From contig JADLCW010000395.1 in NCBI GenBank assembly GCA_020847015.1, forward strand, positions 1-6,180: 6,180 nucleotides of DNA, given 5' to 3'. This DNA is from Thermomicrobiales bacterium. GTDB lineage: Bacteria; Chloroflexota; Chloroflexia; Thermomicrobiales; UBA6265. The position numbers were made by a program, and so were the translations under genes. Below the pieces are notes generated by a model, which saw only the letters and a program-made list of their open reading frames with translations, was not told the DNA's origin and did not search any database. Below are positions 1-4,485 of the stretch, one piece after another (positions within the stretch are counted from its first letter, which is position 1; each line of letters begins with the position of its first letter).

Positions 1-134
1 AGCCGCTGCCGGACCACCCGCAATGCCCGACGTGCGCGATCTGGTGGCCCATCGCCGAGGAACCGTGCGACCCGGCGGAGTTCTGGGTCACCGACGACTT
101 CGACCCGATCACGGATGGACTGGAGGCGGCGTAG
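1..134 (+). CDS. 3' end of a small protein with a CxxC motif (partial)
   Basis: The reading frame starting at base 3 is open from the window edge to a TAG at 132-134 and gives 43 residues. It contains CPTC followed 11 residues later by a third Cys (EEPC), then an acidic tail ending DGLEAA. The CxxC suggests half of a zinc-binding knuckle; any partner cysteines would lie upstream of the window. The stop abuts the ATG of the next gene, and a GGAGG inside its last codons serves as that gene's ribosome-binding site, which supports the frame. I do not recognise the family. Confidence 0.6.
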   Translation, partial: PLPDHPQCPTCAIWWPIAEEPCDPAEFWVTDDFDPITDGLEAA

Positions 135-410
135 ATGGCTGAGCACGATGACCTCCATTCGGTCGGCGTTGTCGTCGATGAGGGGCAGGCGTTCATCCGG
201 CGGCATGAAGACGACCTCGGCGTCAACACCTTTGCGTCGACGGTCGGCGGACTCACCTGGGGCCTCATGCGAGCGATTGCGGAGTGCCCCAACTGCCCTG
301 GCACCTTCCGGACGCCAGTCGGCAAGGCCTATGGATACGAAAGCGCCTTCGACCTCATGACCTGTCCTCAGTGCCGATGCACATGGAAGTACACAGGAGC
401 CACGTCATGA
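135..410 (+). CDS. Small zinc-ribbon-like protein, 91 aa
   Basis: This 91-residue protein has an acidic N-terminal half (residues 1-50) and a C-terminal cysteine cluster: CPNC at 51-54 and CPQC at 77-80, with an extra Cys at 82. Two CxxC knuckles about 22 residues apart are the usual layout of a zinc ribbon, so zinc binding is likely and nucleic-acid or protein binding is possible. The ATG follows the previous TAG directly and has a GGAGG at about 122-126. Its stop overlaps the next ATG (ATGA). The specific function is unknown. A second frame here (from 115) is a shadow with low-complexity Arg/Ser composition. Confidence 0.75.
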   Translation: MAEHDDLHSVGVVVDEGQAFIRRHEDDLGVNTFASTVGGLTWGLMRAIAECPNCPGTFRTPVGKAYGYESAFDLMTCPQCRCTWKYTGATS

Positions 411-628
411 CCACCCCACGCATCAACCCCGTGTTCCCGTATGACGACGCTCTGTTGCTCGGCTCGCTGCAACGCGAGCTCAACCACCGGATCGACGCGC
501 TCCGCGCCGGCACTCCGGTCGATCCCGAGAGCATCCCTGATCTGGCCCGCTCGATTGCGTCGGTGGCGGCGCGGGTTGCCCTGGCGCTCACCGTTGCGGC
601 GGAGACGCCGATGGATCGGGCGGCGTGA
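407..628 (+). CDS. Hypothetical small helical protein, 73 aa
   Basis: The start is the ATG in an ATGA overlap with the preceding gene, preceded by AGGAG at about 395-399. An earlier in-frame ATG (284) would lie deep inside the previous gene and is rejected. Residues 14-35 (ALLLGSLQRELNHRIDALRA) and 43-66 look like two helices; the second is Ala/Val-rich but interrupted by Arg, so it is more likely an amphipathic helix than a membrane span. This fits a two-helix hairpin that could oligomerise. No recognised family. It ends in TGATG shared with the next gene. Confidence 0.7.
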   Translation: MTTPRINPVFPYDDALLLGSLQRELNHRIDALRAGTPVDPESIPDLARSIASVAARVALALTVAAETPMDRAA

Positions 629-897
629 TGACGATCGACCTGGACGCACTGGCGAACGACCTCGAATCCGTTGGCTGGCCGACGAAACCGTCCAGCGTAC
701 CTGGCCTGATCTTCGCCTCTCACAACTACGGAGCCGGACGGCTCGTCGAATTCACGGTTGATGCGGAAGGCGGCGTCACGCTGATGGGGTACGGCGATAA
801 CGGCAGATACGCGGAGCGGGTACTAATCGATGCCGCATTCGACCGTGCCTATCGCATCATCCGAAAGCACCTCACGGCGGCCGGGGGTGACTCGTGA
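628..897 (+). CDS. Hypothetical protein, 89 aa
   Basis: The ATG at 628 overlaps the upstream stop by one base (TGATG). A GTG immediately before it (625) is in frame and would add one residue; ATG is preferred. The protein has an acidic N-terminal segment (TIDLDALANDLESVGW), a central beta-like stretch (RLVEFTVDAEGGVTLMGYG) and a C-terminal helix rich in Arg/Ala, suggesting a small alpha/beta fold. No cysteines or catalytic motifs are visible and I do not recognise the family. Its last codons supply a GGGGTGA ribosome-binding site for the following 29-aa gene. Confidence 0.7.
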   Translation: MTIDLDALANDLESVGWPTKPSSVPGLIFASHNYGAGRLVEFTVDAEGGVTLMGYGDNGRYAERVLIDAAFDRAYRIIRKHLTAAGGDS

Positions 898-986
898 TGA
901 GCCAAGGGGAATGGGCCATCGTCATCGTCTCCATCGTCATCGTGCTCTTCGCGCTTGCCACATGGTGGCAGGGAGGCCAGTCATGA
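897..986 (+). CDS. Single-pass membrane micro-protein, 29 aa
   Basis: The short frame starts at the ATG of an ATGA overlap (897-900), with GGGGTGA at about 884-890 as ribosome-binding site. It encodes a short polar start (MSQGEW), one strongly hydrophobic helix (AIVIVSIVIVLFALA) and a WW-containing polar tail ending QGGQS. One membrane span is clear. Its stop overlaps the next ATG in another ATGA, so the gene fits exactly into the chain of overlapping genes, which is the best support for so short a frame. Possible roles include a membrane effector or lysis accessory, but nothing shows which. The helix is built from a 13-base direct repeat. Confidence 0.6.
   Translation: MSQGEWAIVIVSIVIVLFALATWWQGGQS
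916..943 (+). repeat. 13-base tandem direct repeat, 15-base period
   Basis: CCATCGTCATCGT occurs at 916-928 and again at 931-943, an in-frame 15-base period within the 29-aa membrane gene. It encodes IVIV twice. This looks like a small tandem duplication that lengthened the membrane helix. Confidence 0.8.
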
Positions 987-1120
987 GCGATGACCAGACG
1001 TTTTCGTACACCATCGACGGCAACCTCATCGTTGGGTTGCTGGTGGCGGCCCCGATCAGCATCGTGCTCTGGATCGGCATCATCGCGGGCGCGGTCTCCG
1101 TCTGGCACCGACTGACATGA
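983..1120 (+). CDS. Small membrane protein, 45 aa
   Basis: The start is the ATG of an ATGA overlap with the previous membrane micro-protein, preceded by GGGAGG at 971-976 with six bases of spacing. The longer in-frame start at 830 is inside the gene at 628 and is rejected. An acidic, polar N-terminus (MSDDQTFSYTIDGN) is followed by a hydrophobic segment of about 27 residues (roughly 15-41) and then a short basic tail (WHRLT). By the positive-inside rule the C-terminus would be cytoplasmic, opposite to what a holin with a cytoplasmic N-terminus would show. It forms a pair with the upstream membrane gene. Family unknown. Confidence 0.65.
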   Translation: MSDDQTFSYTIDGNLIVGLLVAAPISIVLWIGIIAGAVSVWHRLT

Positions 1121-1139
1121 TCCCCATTACCCACCTCTA

Positions 1140-1221
1140 TCTGCGGCCACTCCGCAGACCCACCACGCCTGCCGATAGCGGCAGACCCCAGGACTCCGGC
1201 CTGTCTCGCCTCCCCGGCGAG
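1140..1221 (+). repeat. Three tandem short hairpins
   Basis: Three perfect stems follow one another. The first pairs TCTGCGG with CCGCAGA across a CCACT loop (1140-1158). The second pairs CTGCCG with CGGCAG across ATAG (1169-1184). The third pairs CTCGCC with GGCGAG across TCCCC (1205-1221). The first two share similar right arms running into the same bases (C-C/G-GCAGACCC), as if derived from one unit. None is followed by a T-run, so they are not ordinary intrinsic terminators. Confidence 0.6.
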
Positions 1222-1226
1222 CCGGC

Positions 1227-1309
1227 CCGTGGAGGGGGGCGGTGTGCTCTCACGGCGGGTTTCTCCTCCCCTGCCGTGATTGAGCCTCCCCGACCGGCCC
1301 CTTCCACGG
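1227..1309 (+). repeat. Long interrupted stem-loop, 83 bases
   Basis: The outer stem pairs CCGTGGA (1227-1233) with TCCACGG (1303-1309) and continues through the adjoining G-run against C-run. The inner part pairs GCTC (1246-1249) with GAGC (1282-1285) and TCACGGC (1250-1256) with GCCGTGA (1273-1279). It is large enough to be the core of a structured RNA. Strand is assigned from the direction of the flanking genes, since an inverted repeat is symmetrical. Confidence 0.55.
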
Positions 1310-1461
1310 ACCGCCTGGCCCTCGTCAATGGGCAGCGGCCACGCTCGGATGGACCGGGCGGCATCGACGGCGTTGTCACGACCATAGGATGTGTTGGTTT
1401 CGTTCATAACGCTTTCGTGGAAAGGAAGGTGTCGCTCCAAGGTGATGTAACGGGGTCCATC

Positions 1462-1545
1462 GGGGCGGGAAGGCGAGCCCGCCCCACCTCCGTGAACGGC
1501 GGGCCGGCTCACCAGGCACCGCGCACCGGCCAACCGCTCACGGAG
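1462..1545 (+). repeat. Two further stem-loops before the 1609 gene
   Basis: GGGGCGGG (1462-1469) pairs with CCCGCCCC (1478-1485) across an 8-base loop. Immediately after, CTCCGTGA (1488-1495) pairs with TCACGGAG (1538-1545), enclosing CGG/CCG (1497-1499 with 1534-1536) and GGCCGG/CCGGCC (1502-1507 with 1526-1531). The second is therefore a 17-bp interrupted stem. No T-run follows either. Confidence 0.6.
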
Positions 1546-1577
1546 ACCACGGTAGCCGCACTCCGGGCGGAGGTAAA

Positions 1578-1589
1578 GAAATTAATTTC
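1578..1589. promoter_or_regulatory. AT-rich perfect palindrome, possible operator
   Basis: GAAATTAATTTC is a perfect 12-base palindrome lying 19 bases before the ATG at 1609, directly against that gene's Shine-Dalgarno. It stands out as almost the only AT-rich block in the region. A dimeric repressor site is the simplest reading; a chance occurrence or part of a coding sequence (AEVKKLISEG in the overlapping frame) cannot be excluded. Confidence 0.35.
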
Positions 1590-1593
1590 GGAG

Positions 1594-1601
1594 GGAGGTG
1601 A
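1594..1601 (+). promoter_or_regulatory. Strong Shine-Dalgarno for the 1609 gene
   Basis: GGAGGTGA lies within GGGAGGTGA at about 1593-1601, seven bases before ATG 1609. It is nearly the full anti-SD complement and decides the start of the next gene against the much longer in-frame alternative from 1117. Confidence 0.6.
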
Positions 1602-1608
1602 GTCAGAC

Positions 1609-1899
1609 ATGGGCAGAAAGCGGCGATTGACGACCGACACGCGACTGCACGCCGAGCACTGCCTGCGCATCGTGCGGGCGGCGCTGAGCGACAAGCGGTC
1701 ACCCGGCGTCATTGACGAGCATGAGGCGCCGCTGGTGCTGCGGGCGGTGAGCTCGACGCATGACTTCTCGGTCGTCGCCGATGACGCGGGCGCGCTGTCG
1801 CAAGCGATCGAACGCGGCGTGGAGACCGATACCTATTTCGAGCACAAGATCGTGGAGTTTCGGACGGCGCTGGACGGCTTGCCGTTGAGCATCGCCTAA
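1609..1899 (+). CDS. Hypothetical protein, 96 aa, first gene of the second run
   Basis: The start is ATG 1609 because of the near-perfect Shine-Dalgarno just before it. The frame is open upstream to 1117, and the segment just upstream (LTETTVAALRAEVKKLISEG) could pass for a helix, so a longer form cannot be fully excluded. The 96-residue product begins with a basic patch (GRKRR), has two Cys/His-containing positions (HAEHC) near residues 14-18, and otherwise looks like a mixed helical protein with an acidic middle (residues 57-80). A basic start could mean nucleic-acid binding, but no DNA-binding fold is recognisable. It is the first gene after the structured gap and is followed by 78 non-coding bases. 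No family recognised. Confidence 0.65.
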   Translation: MGRKRRLTTDTRLHAEHCLRIVRAALSDKRSPGVIDEHEAPLVLRAVSSTHDFSVVADDAGALSQAIERGVETDTYFEHKIVEFRTALDGLPLSIA

Positions 1900-1909
1900 C
1901 GCCCGCTGA

Positions 1910-1938
1910 CGTCCGCCGCTCGTGACAGGGGGCGGACG
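1910..1938 (+). terminator. Stem-loop between genes, possible weak terminator
   Basis: CGTCCGCC (1910-1917) pairs perfectly with GGCGGACG (1931-1938) across a 13-base loop, 11 bases after the TAA of the 1609 gene. No T-run follows, so it may instead protect the 3' end of the mRNA or attenuate transcription rather than terminate it. Confidence 0.3.
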
Positions 1939-1977
1939 CCGGGGCACGCACTGAGGACACACAGGGAGTTTAGCAGC

Positions 1978-2409
1978 ATGAACGATGAAACGGAACCCAG
2001 GGCCGGGGCAACGCCGGAGCAAAGCGATCAGCCTGAAATGGTGCGCGGCGTTCATGGCGCACTGGTCACCCGCGAAGACTACGACTTCACGACGCGATGC
2101 ATGGATGCGGCATGGTCCCACATGGTCGAGTTCTATGGGCCAGATGGCATCAAGGAAATTCGGTCTGGGTTGAGCAAAGTCGGAGTGCGGAGATTCACCG
2201 CCGCCGTGCTCAATGCGATCAACGCAGACGGCATGGTCATCGCCGCCGCGTCCGACGTCCTCACGCCGGAGCGGAAGGCAGCCATCGGGCGGGCGGAGCG
2301 GGCGATTCGCGGAGCGTTGGAGCCGAGTGAGTCGCCGATGCGGACCATGGTCTACCTGACGTCCATCACCGACGACGACCTCGCCACGCTGCGGGAGATG
2401 GCGTCATGA
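1978..2409 (+). CDS. Hypothetical protein, 143 aa
   Basis: ATG 1978 is preceded by GGGAG at about 1966-1970. The first 20 residues are polar and acidic (Glu, Asp, Gln, Pro) and probably disordered. Residues 30-62 carry aromatic-rich helix (REDYDFTTRCMDAAWSHMVEFYG). Residues 65-105 read as further helices, and the C-terminus is acidic (SITDDDLATLREMAS). There is no signal peptide, membrane segment or recognisable catalytic motif. A second frame at 1985-2173 is a shadow. It is joined by ATGA to a membrane protein gene and starts a chain of overlaps that runs to the end of the window. Function unknown. Confidence 0.75.
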   Translation: MNDETEPRAGATPEQSDQPEMVRGVHGALVTREDYDFTTRCMDAAWSHMVEFYGPDGIKEIRSGLSKVGVRRFTAAVLNAINADGMVIAAASDVLTPERKAAIGRAERAIRGALEPSESPMRTMVYLTSITDDDLATLREMAS

Positions 2410-2582
2410 GCCCCCCCGTCAATTACCGCTGGGCCGCGCCGACGAATGCCGACCTCGCCGCCACCAACGCGCGGCGCGACCCGCTGTGGCGGCGGATCGC
2501 CTGGCCCGCCGTCGTCTCGCACGTCCTGGTCGCCATCGTCGGGATGGCGGCGCTGATCCTCGCGATGGGGGTGCTGCGATGA
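2406..2582 (+). CDS. Small single-pass membrane protein, 58 aa
   Basis: This short gene sits in the ATGA overlap at 2406 with GGGAG at 2393-2397 as ribosome-binding site, and its own stop overlaps the next ATG. Residues 1-26 are polar, followed by a basic patch (RRDPLWRR, 23-30) and one hydrophobic helix (about residues 34-56, AVVSHVLVAIVGMAALILAM...). The basic patch before the helix predicts a cytoplasmic N-terminus. Third-position GC is very high, as expected of a real gene here. The family is unknown. It is the third small single-pass membrane protein of the window. Confidence 0.7.
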   Translation: MSPPVNYRWAAPTNADLAATNARRDPLWRRIAWPAVVSHVLVAIVGMAALILAMGVLR

Positions 2583-3040
2583 CGTGCCCAACCTGTAACG
2601 GACGAGGAAAGGTTTGGCACGACGGCATCACCGCTCAGTTTTTCGAGCGATGTGACCGTTGCAACGGGACAGGCGAGATCGTGCAGAGCCCCGCCACCGC
2701 GGCGGTGGCGGGTGCTGCGGTGAGCAAGACGCTTGACCAATACCAGAGTGAGATCGGCGCGTGGGGAGATGCGACGTTCCCCAAGAGCACGGTTGGCACC
2801 GTCGCGGTCCACTTTGAAGAGGAAGCGGCGGAATTCATGGACTCGCTTCGATTGGGTGACCACGACGGGGCGCTCGAAGAGGCCGCCGACTGTTTTCTGT
2901 TGTTGCTCCACTTCGCCCACAAGTCCGGATTCAGCCTGTTCGACGCGGCCGAATGCAAGATGGCGCTCAACCGCGAACGGACATGGAACACCGAGCCAGA
3001 ACCCGCCGGTCACTTCAAGCACAAGGAGACAACCCGATGA
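2579..3040 (+). CDS. DnaJ-type zinc module fused to a MazG-like (DUF550-type) nucleotide pyrophosphohydrolase, 153 aa
   Basis: The ATG at 2579 overlaps the previous stop (ATGA). Residues 3-10 (CPTCNGRG) and 25-32 (CDRCNGTG) are two CxxCxGxG repeats, as in the zinc domain of DnaJ. After an Ala-rich linker (about 37-48) comes a MazG-fold domain. It has ExxE at 82-85 (in HFEEEAAEF), ExxD at 101-104 (in EEAADCF) and the late AAECKMALNRERTW signature, which I associate with phage dATP/dGTP diphosphohydrolases of the DUF550 type. Such enzymes cleave (d)NTP to (d)NMP and pyrophosphate with Mg2+ held by those acidic residues. In a phage this would shape the nucleotide pool. An in-frame GTG at 2720 could give the enzyme domain alone. 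Substrate is inferred, not shown. Confidence 0.8.
   Translation: MTCPTCNGRGKVWHDGITAQFFERCDRCNGTGEIVQSPATAAVAGAAVSKTLDQYQSEIGAWGDATFPKSTVGTVAVHFEEEAAEFMDSLRLGDHDGALEEAADCFLLLLHFAHKSGFSLFDAAECKMALNRERTWNTEPEPAGHFKHKETTR
2690..2712 (+). repeat. 10-bp inverted repeat at the domain junction
   Basis: CCCGCCACCG (2690-2699) and CGGTGGCGGG (2703-2712) are perfect inverted copies separated by three bases, a very stable hairpin. It encodes the Ala-rich linker between the zinc module and the MazG-like domain, and ends seven bases before the internal GTG at 2720. Confidence 0.7.
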
Positions 3041-3222
3041 CCCCGCAGACCGAGATCCCCGTGACCCCGCTCCCACTCATCCCCGGCTGGTCGTTGGCCG
3101 CCCCGCGGCCGGAGCCGATTCGTGACCTCCGGGTGTGGATGGCCGCCGCGACGGTGCATGTGATCGTGACCTACCGCGAGGCGACGTTGGTCGCCATGAC
3201 CGATGATCGGCTGGTGGCGTGA
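3037..3222 (+). CDS. Hypothetical protein, 61 aa
   Basis: The start is the ATG of an ATGA overlap, with AAGGAG at about 3023-3028. The longer frame from 2953 is rejected because it overlaps the MazG-like domain. The N-terminal 28 residues are Pro-rich (PVTPLPLIPGW, APRPEP), followed by a beta-like hydrophobic stretch (VWMAAATVHVIVTY) and a short polar end. That stretch is too short and mixed for a confident membrane helix. No family recognised. It lies directly before the annealing protein gene and shares a TGATG with it. Confidence 0.65.
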   Translation: MTPQTEIPVTPLPLIPGWSLAAPRPEPIRDLRVWMAAATVHVIVTYREATLVAMTDDRLVA

Positions 3223-3932
3223 TGGATAAGAACGTGATCAGCGCCAAGTTGGGGGAGCCATTCCCCCAACAGGCACTCAAATCCCGGCGGGCCGGTGGCG
3301 GGAAAGACCTGACCTACGTCGAAGGTCACACTGTTATTCATCGGCTCAATGATGCGACCGGGAATACCTGGAACTTCTCGGTGGACAAGATTGAGCGAAC
3401 GGAGATCGACCCGACGAACGCCGTCCTCATGGCATACGTCACGCTGGAAATCCCCGGCCTGGGCAAGCGGTCGCATATCGGCGTCCAGTCGGTCAATGCC
3501 CGTGGCGGAGAGGACCTCGTAAAAGGTTGCGTCACGGACGCGCTCAAAAAAGCGGCCACGTTGTTCGGCGTGGGGCTCGAACTCTACGGACCGGACTACG
3601 AGGCGGGTGAACTGCCTGAGCAGCCCAATCTCCCGCCACGGACCCGCACAACGACGCAGAATGCCATTCCCGCACAGCGGCAGGACTTCGCCGCCCCGGA
3701 GAACCGGCACCCGCAGCAGCAGGCGCCGCAATCAGGCCCGCAACCAGCGACGACCCGCCAACTCAAGTTCATCCAGGCGATTGCCCGCGAGCATGGCATC
3801 AGCGATGACGAACTCAACGCTGAAGTGGAGCACCTATACGGACGTCATCTCTCGGAACTCGACCGGCGCGATGCGTCCGCCTACATCGAGCGGTTGCAGT
3901 CGCGGCGGAACGTGACGGAGCTGGCCTCATGA
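3222..3932 (+). CDS. Rad52/Rad22-family single-strand annealing protein, 236 aa
   Basis: The ATG at 3222 overlaps the upstream stop (TGATG); a GTG one codon earlier is possible. Residues 20-122 match the Rad52-type core: GKDLTYVEGHTVIHRLND (28-44), a WNF strand, the GKRSHIGVQS segment (81-90) and KGCVTDALKKAATLFGVGLELYG (101-123), the hallmark region of the family. Residues 130-176 are a Pro/Gln-rich, probably disordered linker. Residues 177-226 form a short C-terminal domain (TRQLKFIQAIARE...LYGRHLSELDRRDAS) of the kind found at the end of several phage DNA-binding proteins. Such proteins form rings on single-stranded DNA and anneal complementary strands in phage recombination, repair and replication. 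No partner exonuclease or SSB is seen in the window. Confidence 0.85.
   Translation: MDKNVISAKLGEPFPQQALKSRRAGGGKDLTYVEGHTVIHRLNDATGNTWNFSVDKIERTEIDPTNAVLMAYVTLEIPGLGKRSHIGVQSVNARGGEDLVKGCVTDALKKAATLFGVGLELYGPDYEAGELPEQPNLPPRTRTTTQNAIPAQRQDFAAPENRHPQQQAPQSGPQPATTRQLKFIQAIAREHGISDDELNAEVEHLYGRHLSELDRRDASAYIERLQSRRNVTELAS
3248..3270 (+). promoter_or_regulatory. 9-bp hairpin in the 5' coding region of the annealing gene
   Basis: GTTGGGGGA (3248-3256) pairs perfectly with TCCCCCAAC (3262-3270) across a 5-base loop, 26 bases after the A of the start codon. A stem of this strength so near a start could slow or time translation; the role is inferred from position only. Confidence 0.4.
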
Positions 3933-4213
3933 CCACGCAACTCTCCCTGCTCGACACACCCAAGCCGCCCGTGATCGACGAGGAACGGCGCGGCCTCTAC
4001 GTCGGCATGGTGCGGGCGTTCAAACACCAGCCGGCGGAACAGATCGTCGAGCTCGGCATCGAGGCGTACCGGCATCGCCACGGCGGGGAACCGAGCGTGG
4101 TGCTGACGAGTCACGCGGACGCGCTGGCGCTGGAGGGCAAGACCGCCCTCCAGGTCTGCCCCAAGACCTACATCCAGTCAGGTGACTTTTATGTTGGGGT
4201 GGACGCCAGATGA
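3929..4213 (+). CDS. Hypothetical protein with a clamp-binding-like N-terminus, 94 aa
   Basis: The start is the ATG of an ATGA overlap with the annealing gene, with CGGAG about nine bases before it. The product opens MTTQLSLLDTP. QLSLL resembles the QL(S/D)LF motif by which bacterial proteins bind the DNA polymerase sliding clamp, and an exposed N-terminal copy followed by Pro-rich sequence would be accessible. Residues 20-50 are helical (GLYVGMVRAFKHQPAEQIVE). The C-terminal third (PSVVLTSHADALALEG...GDFYVGV) looks beta-rich. The neighbour is a recombination gene, which fits a DNA-metabolism role. The motif match is short, so the clamp link is tentative and the family is not recognised. Confidence 0.7.
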   Translation: MTTQLSLLDTPKPPVIDEERRGLYVGMVRAFKHQPAEQIVELGIEAYRHRHGGEPSVVLTSHADALALEGKTALQVCPKTYIQSGDFYVGVDAR

Positions 4214-4485
4214 ATCTCAAACATGCGTCTACGGATTTGCGTGGACCCTCAAAACCCCATCTCAAACCAGCCATCGGCACGGGTCAATGCCTGTGCATGG
4301 GGTGCGGCGAGGCATTCAACTCGGTGAGTGCCTTTGACCGGCATCAGCGCATCGGATCGGACGGGCGCACGATCTGTCTGCACCCGCTGGAGATCACCGA
4401 CCGAAACGGCAACCCGAAGCCAATGGTCCGCAATGCGCGGGGCTGGTGGGTCACATCGTTGCGCGACATGGGGGACCAGCCATGA
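4210..4485 (+). CDS. FDXHR-type zinc-finger protein, 91 aa
   Basis: The start is the ATG of an ATGA overlap. After a basic, disordered N-terminus (1-26) it carries CMGC at 29-32, AFDRH at 41-45, and C56 with H58 (ICLHP), then a conserved-looking GWW at 78-80. The order CxxC...FDxH...C with a following Trp pair matches the small FDXHR-type zinc-binding proteins common in phages, which usually read CxxC-x(8-10)-FDxHR-x-G-xC. Here the Cys after the FDRH is separated by a longer loop (QRIGSDGRTI) than usual. Zinc binding is likely; nucleic-acid binding is inferred from similarity to C2H2 fingers. The biological role of the family is unknown to me. Confidence 0.75.
   Translation: MNLKHASTDLRGPSKPHLKPAIGTGQCLCMGCGEAFNSVSAFDRHQRIGSDGRTICLHPLEITDRNGNPKPMVRNARGWWVTSLRDMGDQP

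Larger units (their letters stand above)
1121..1608 (+). other. Long gap with a series of GC-rich stem-loops; no convincing gene
   Basis: This 488-base stretch separates two runs of overlapping genes. One frame stays open through it (from an ATG at 1117 to 1899), but its product here is Pro/Arg/Gly-rich and low-complexity, and much of the DNA is self-complementary. Visible stems are 1140-1146/1152-1158, 1169-1174/1179-1184, 1205-1210/1216-1221, a long one at 1227-1309, 1462-1469/1478-1485 and 1488-1545. A further 8-base pairing joins 1348-1355 to 1454-1461. No tRNA, CRISPR or convincing sigma-70 promoter was found. Candidate roles are a structured untranslated leader, a small RNA, or a replication or packaging site. 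The sequence alone does not choose between them. Confidence 0.5.

Noticed and set aside
1373..1410. Possible sigma-70 promoter (TTGTCA with TAGGAT or CATAAC)
   Set aside because: Spacings are about 6 and 26 bases instead of 16-18, so no acceptable pair of elements exists.
937..1533. Long minus-strand open frame (198 aa)
   Set aside because: It covers the stem-loop gap and two small + strand genes, its composition is Arg/Gly/Pro-rich, and it has no recognisable motif. Long frames are expected by chance in GC-rich DNA.
1429..1608. GTG start at 1429 for a longer 1609 gene
   Set aside because: The AAAGGA purine run lies only about two bases from this GTG, too close, whereas ATG 1609 has a near-perfect Shine-Dalgarno at normal spacing.
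1121..1608. CRISPR array or tRNA in the gap
   Set aside because: Repeats are not evenly spaced or identical, and no cloverleaf with a TTC arm or anticodon arm could be found.
2423..3076. Minus-strand open frame (217 aa)
   Set aside because: It lies opposite the 2406 membrane gene and the zinc-MazG gene, which has clear family motifs and overlapping start/stop signals.
3171..3731. Minus-strand open frame (186 aa) opposite the annealing gene
   Set aside because: The + strand carries a well-supported Rad52-like protein over the whole span.
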